The notes under the pieces were generated by a model. It was not told the origin of the DNA and ran no database searches. It saw nothing but the letters and a program-made list of their open reading frames with translations. From Archangium lansingense (GTDB lineage: Bacteria > Myxococcota > Myxococcia > Myxococcales > Myxococcaceae), in assembly GCF_026626635.1 (NCBI RefSeq), contig NZ_JAPNKA010000001.1:5704001-5768000 (forward strand): a stretch of DNA of 64,000 bases, in the 5' to 3' direction. Within the stretch, counting starts at the first letter, position 1, and every line of letters starts with the position of its first letter. A program made the translations under genes and the position numbers. Below, piece by piece: positions 63,338-64,000 of the stretch.

Positions 63338-64000
63338 ATGGAAGCCAGACAGCTCTCCCCCGCGCCAGGCGTCATCGAGGTGTCGGATAGGGCCGCCTTC
63401 ATGGCGCTCGAGCAGGAGTGGAACGCGCTCGTGGAGTCCACGGCCGACGAGCCCTTCTGTCGTCACGAGTTCATCCGGGTATGGGTGGACAACTTCGCCC
63501 CGGAGTCGCGGTTGCGCGTGCTGACACTGCGCGACGAAGCGGGCCGGCTCAGCGCGGCCCTGCCGCTGATGGCCGGGCGGGCCTCGATGTATGGGGTGCC
63601 GGTGCGGCAGCTCTCCGCTACGGCCAACGCCCACTCGTGCCGTTTTGACGTGCTGGCGCGCGAGCCCAAGGTGGCCGTGGAGGCGTTTCTCTCGTACTTG
63701 CGCGCGGACCGGAGCTGGGACGTGCTGCTGCTCACGGACGTACCCGAGGGCGGTGCCGGCTGGTCGCTGTACGAGGCGGCGAAGGCGGCGGGGCTGTCGG
63801 TGGGGACGTGGGAGTCGCTGCAGTCGCCCTACATTCCGCTGCCGGGCTCGTGGGAGGCGTACCAGCAGACGCTGCAGTCCAAGTTCAAGGCCAACTGCCG
63901 CCGTCGGCGCCGCAAGCTGGAGGAGAAGGGCCGCGTCACGGTGGAGAGGGTGGAGGGCGGGCTGGAGCTGGAGGCGAAGCTGGAGGAGGGCTTCGGCCTG
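63338..64000 (+). CDS. exoG: CelD/BcsL-type GNAT acyltransferase, ExoG-like, 3' end outside window
   Basis: 221 codons are visible from the ATG at 63338; the frame is open at the window end, so it does not finish here. The sequence reads EWNALVESTADEPFCRHEFIRVW, LRDEAGRLSAALPL, and WEAYQQTLQSKFKANCRRRRRKLEE. This is the N-terminal part of BcsL/CelD-type acyltransferases, with the conserved W..L and NxRRxxRKLE blocks. In the Myxococcus exo locus an acyltransferase (exoG) directly follows exoF. It probably acylates or acetylates the sugar precursor. The ribosome site is not well spaced. Confidence 0.75.
   Translation, partial: MEARQLSPAPGVIEVSDRAAFMALEQEWNALVESTADEPFCRHEFIRVWVDNFAPESRLRVLTLRDEAGRLSAALPLMAGRASMYGVPVRQLSATANAHSCRFDVLAREPKVAVEAFLSYLRADRSWDVLLLTDVPEGGAGWSLYEAAKAAGLSVGTWESLQSPYIPLPGSWEAYQQTLQSKFKANCRRRRRKLEEKGRVTVERVEGGLELEAKLEEGFGL

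Overview
The window is GC-rich, tightly packed bacterial DNA that looks like a fruiting myxobacterium of the Cystobacterineae (Archangium/Cystobacter-like). This is inferred from gene content, not from a database search. The markers are a pilin-like protein, a DUF4388 regulator, several orphan histidine kinases, a sigma54 activator, a SitA-like lipoprotein with an Imm26-type immunity protein, a MopE-like lipoprotein, and above all a gene series matching the Myxococcus exo spore-coat polysaccharide locus. I saw no tRNA, rRNA, CRISPR array, insertion sequence or prophage.

Layout. 1-5.7 kb: edge-truncated pilin-like gene, thioredoxin-TPR lipoprotein, RluA-type pseudouridine synthase, an ATP-grasp remnant, DUF4388 protein and a divergent glutaredoxin-like protein. 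5.6-12.2 kb: a consensus sigma54 promoter, a degenerate GGDEF protein, an NtrC-type response regulator, a MopE-like lipoprotein and a DEAD-box helicase. 12.4-20.2 kb: damaged SitA-like toxin with Imm26, a histidine kinase and an NAD-epimerase divergent over two identical 16-bp palindromes, and two ECF sigma modules. 20.2-35.5 kb: permease, coiled-coil protein, EVE protein, amidase, cold-shock protein, methyltransferase, aldo/keto reductase, two histidine kinases, a zinc-ribbon/J-domain protein, a DUF885 lipoprotein, a free-standing GyrB-like ATPase domain and a sigma-32-type factor. 35.5-43.7 kb: alpha-2-macroglobulin, LysR/MFS pair, small unknown protein, prolyl aminopeptidase. 43.8-52.3 kb: a giant lipoprotein gene with 20 CARDB-like repeats, split by a one-base frameshift. 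52.5-64 kb: a Cys-rich secreted peptide, a small membrane protein, then exoA-exoF, two inverted tandem FAD monooxygenases, and an exoG-like acyltransferase cut by the window end.

Working together. The exo genes give a full export route: sugar-phosphate initiator (ExoE), chain-length regulator (ExoC) with its tyrosine kinase (ExoD), outer-membrane OPX lipoprotein (ExoA) and beta-barrel (ExoB). A sigma54-type promoter and upstream inverted-repeat sites in front of exoA fit the developmental, enhancer-dependent control known for the Myxococcus locus. The most unusual items are the inverted monooxygenase pair wedged between exoF and exoG, the 20-unit CARDB lipoprotein, the orphaned toxin/immunity pair, the stand-alone GyrB-like ATPase, and the twin palindromic operators at 14.8 kb.
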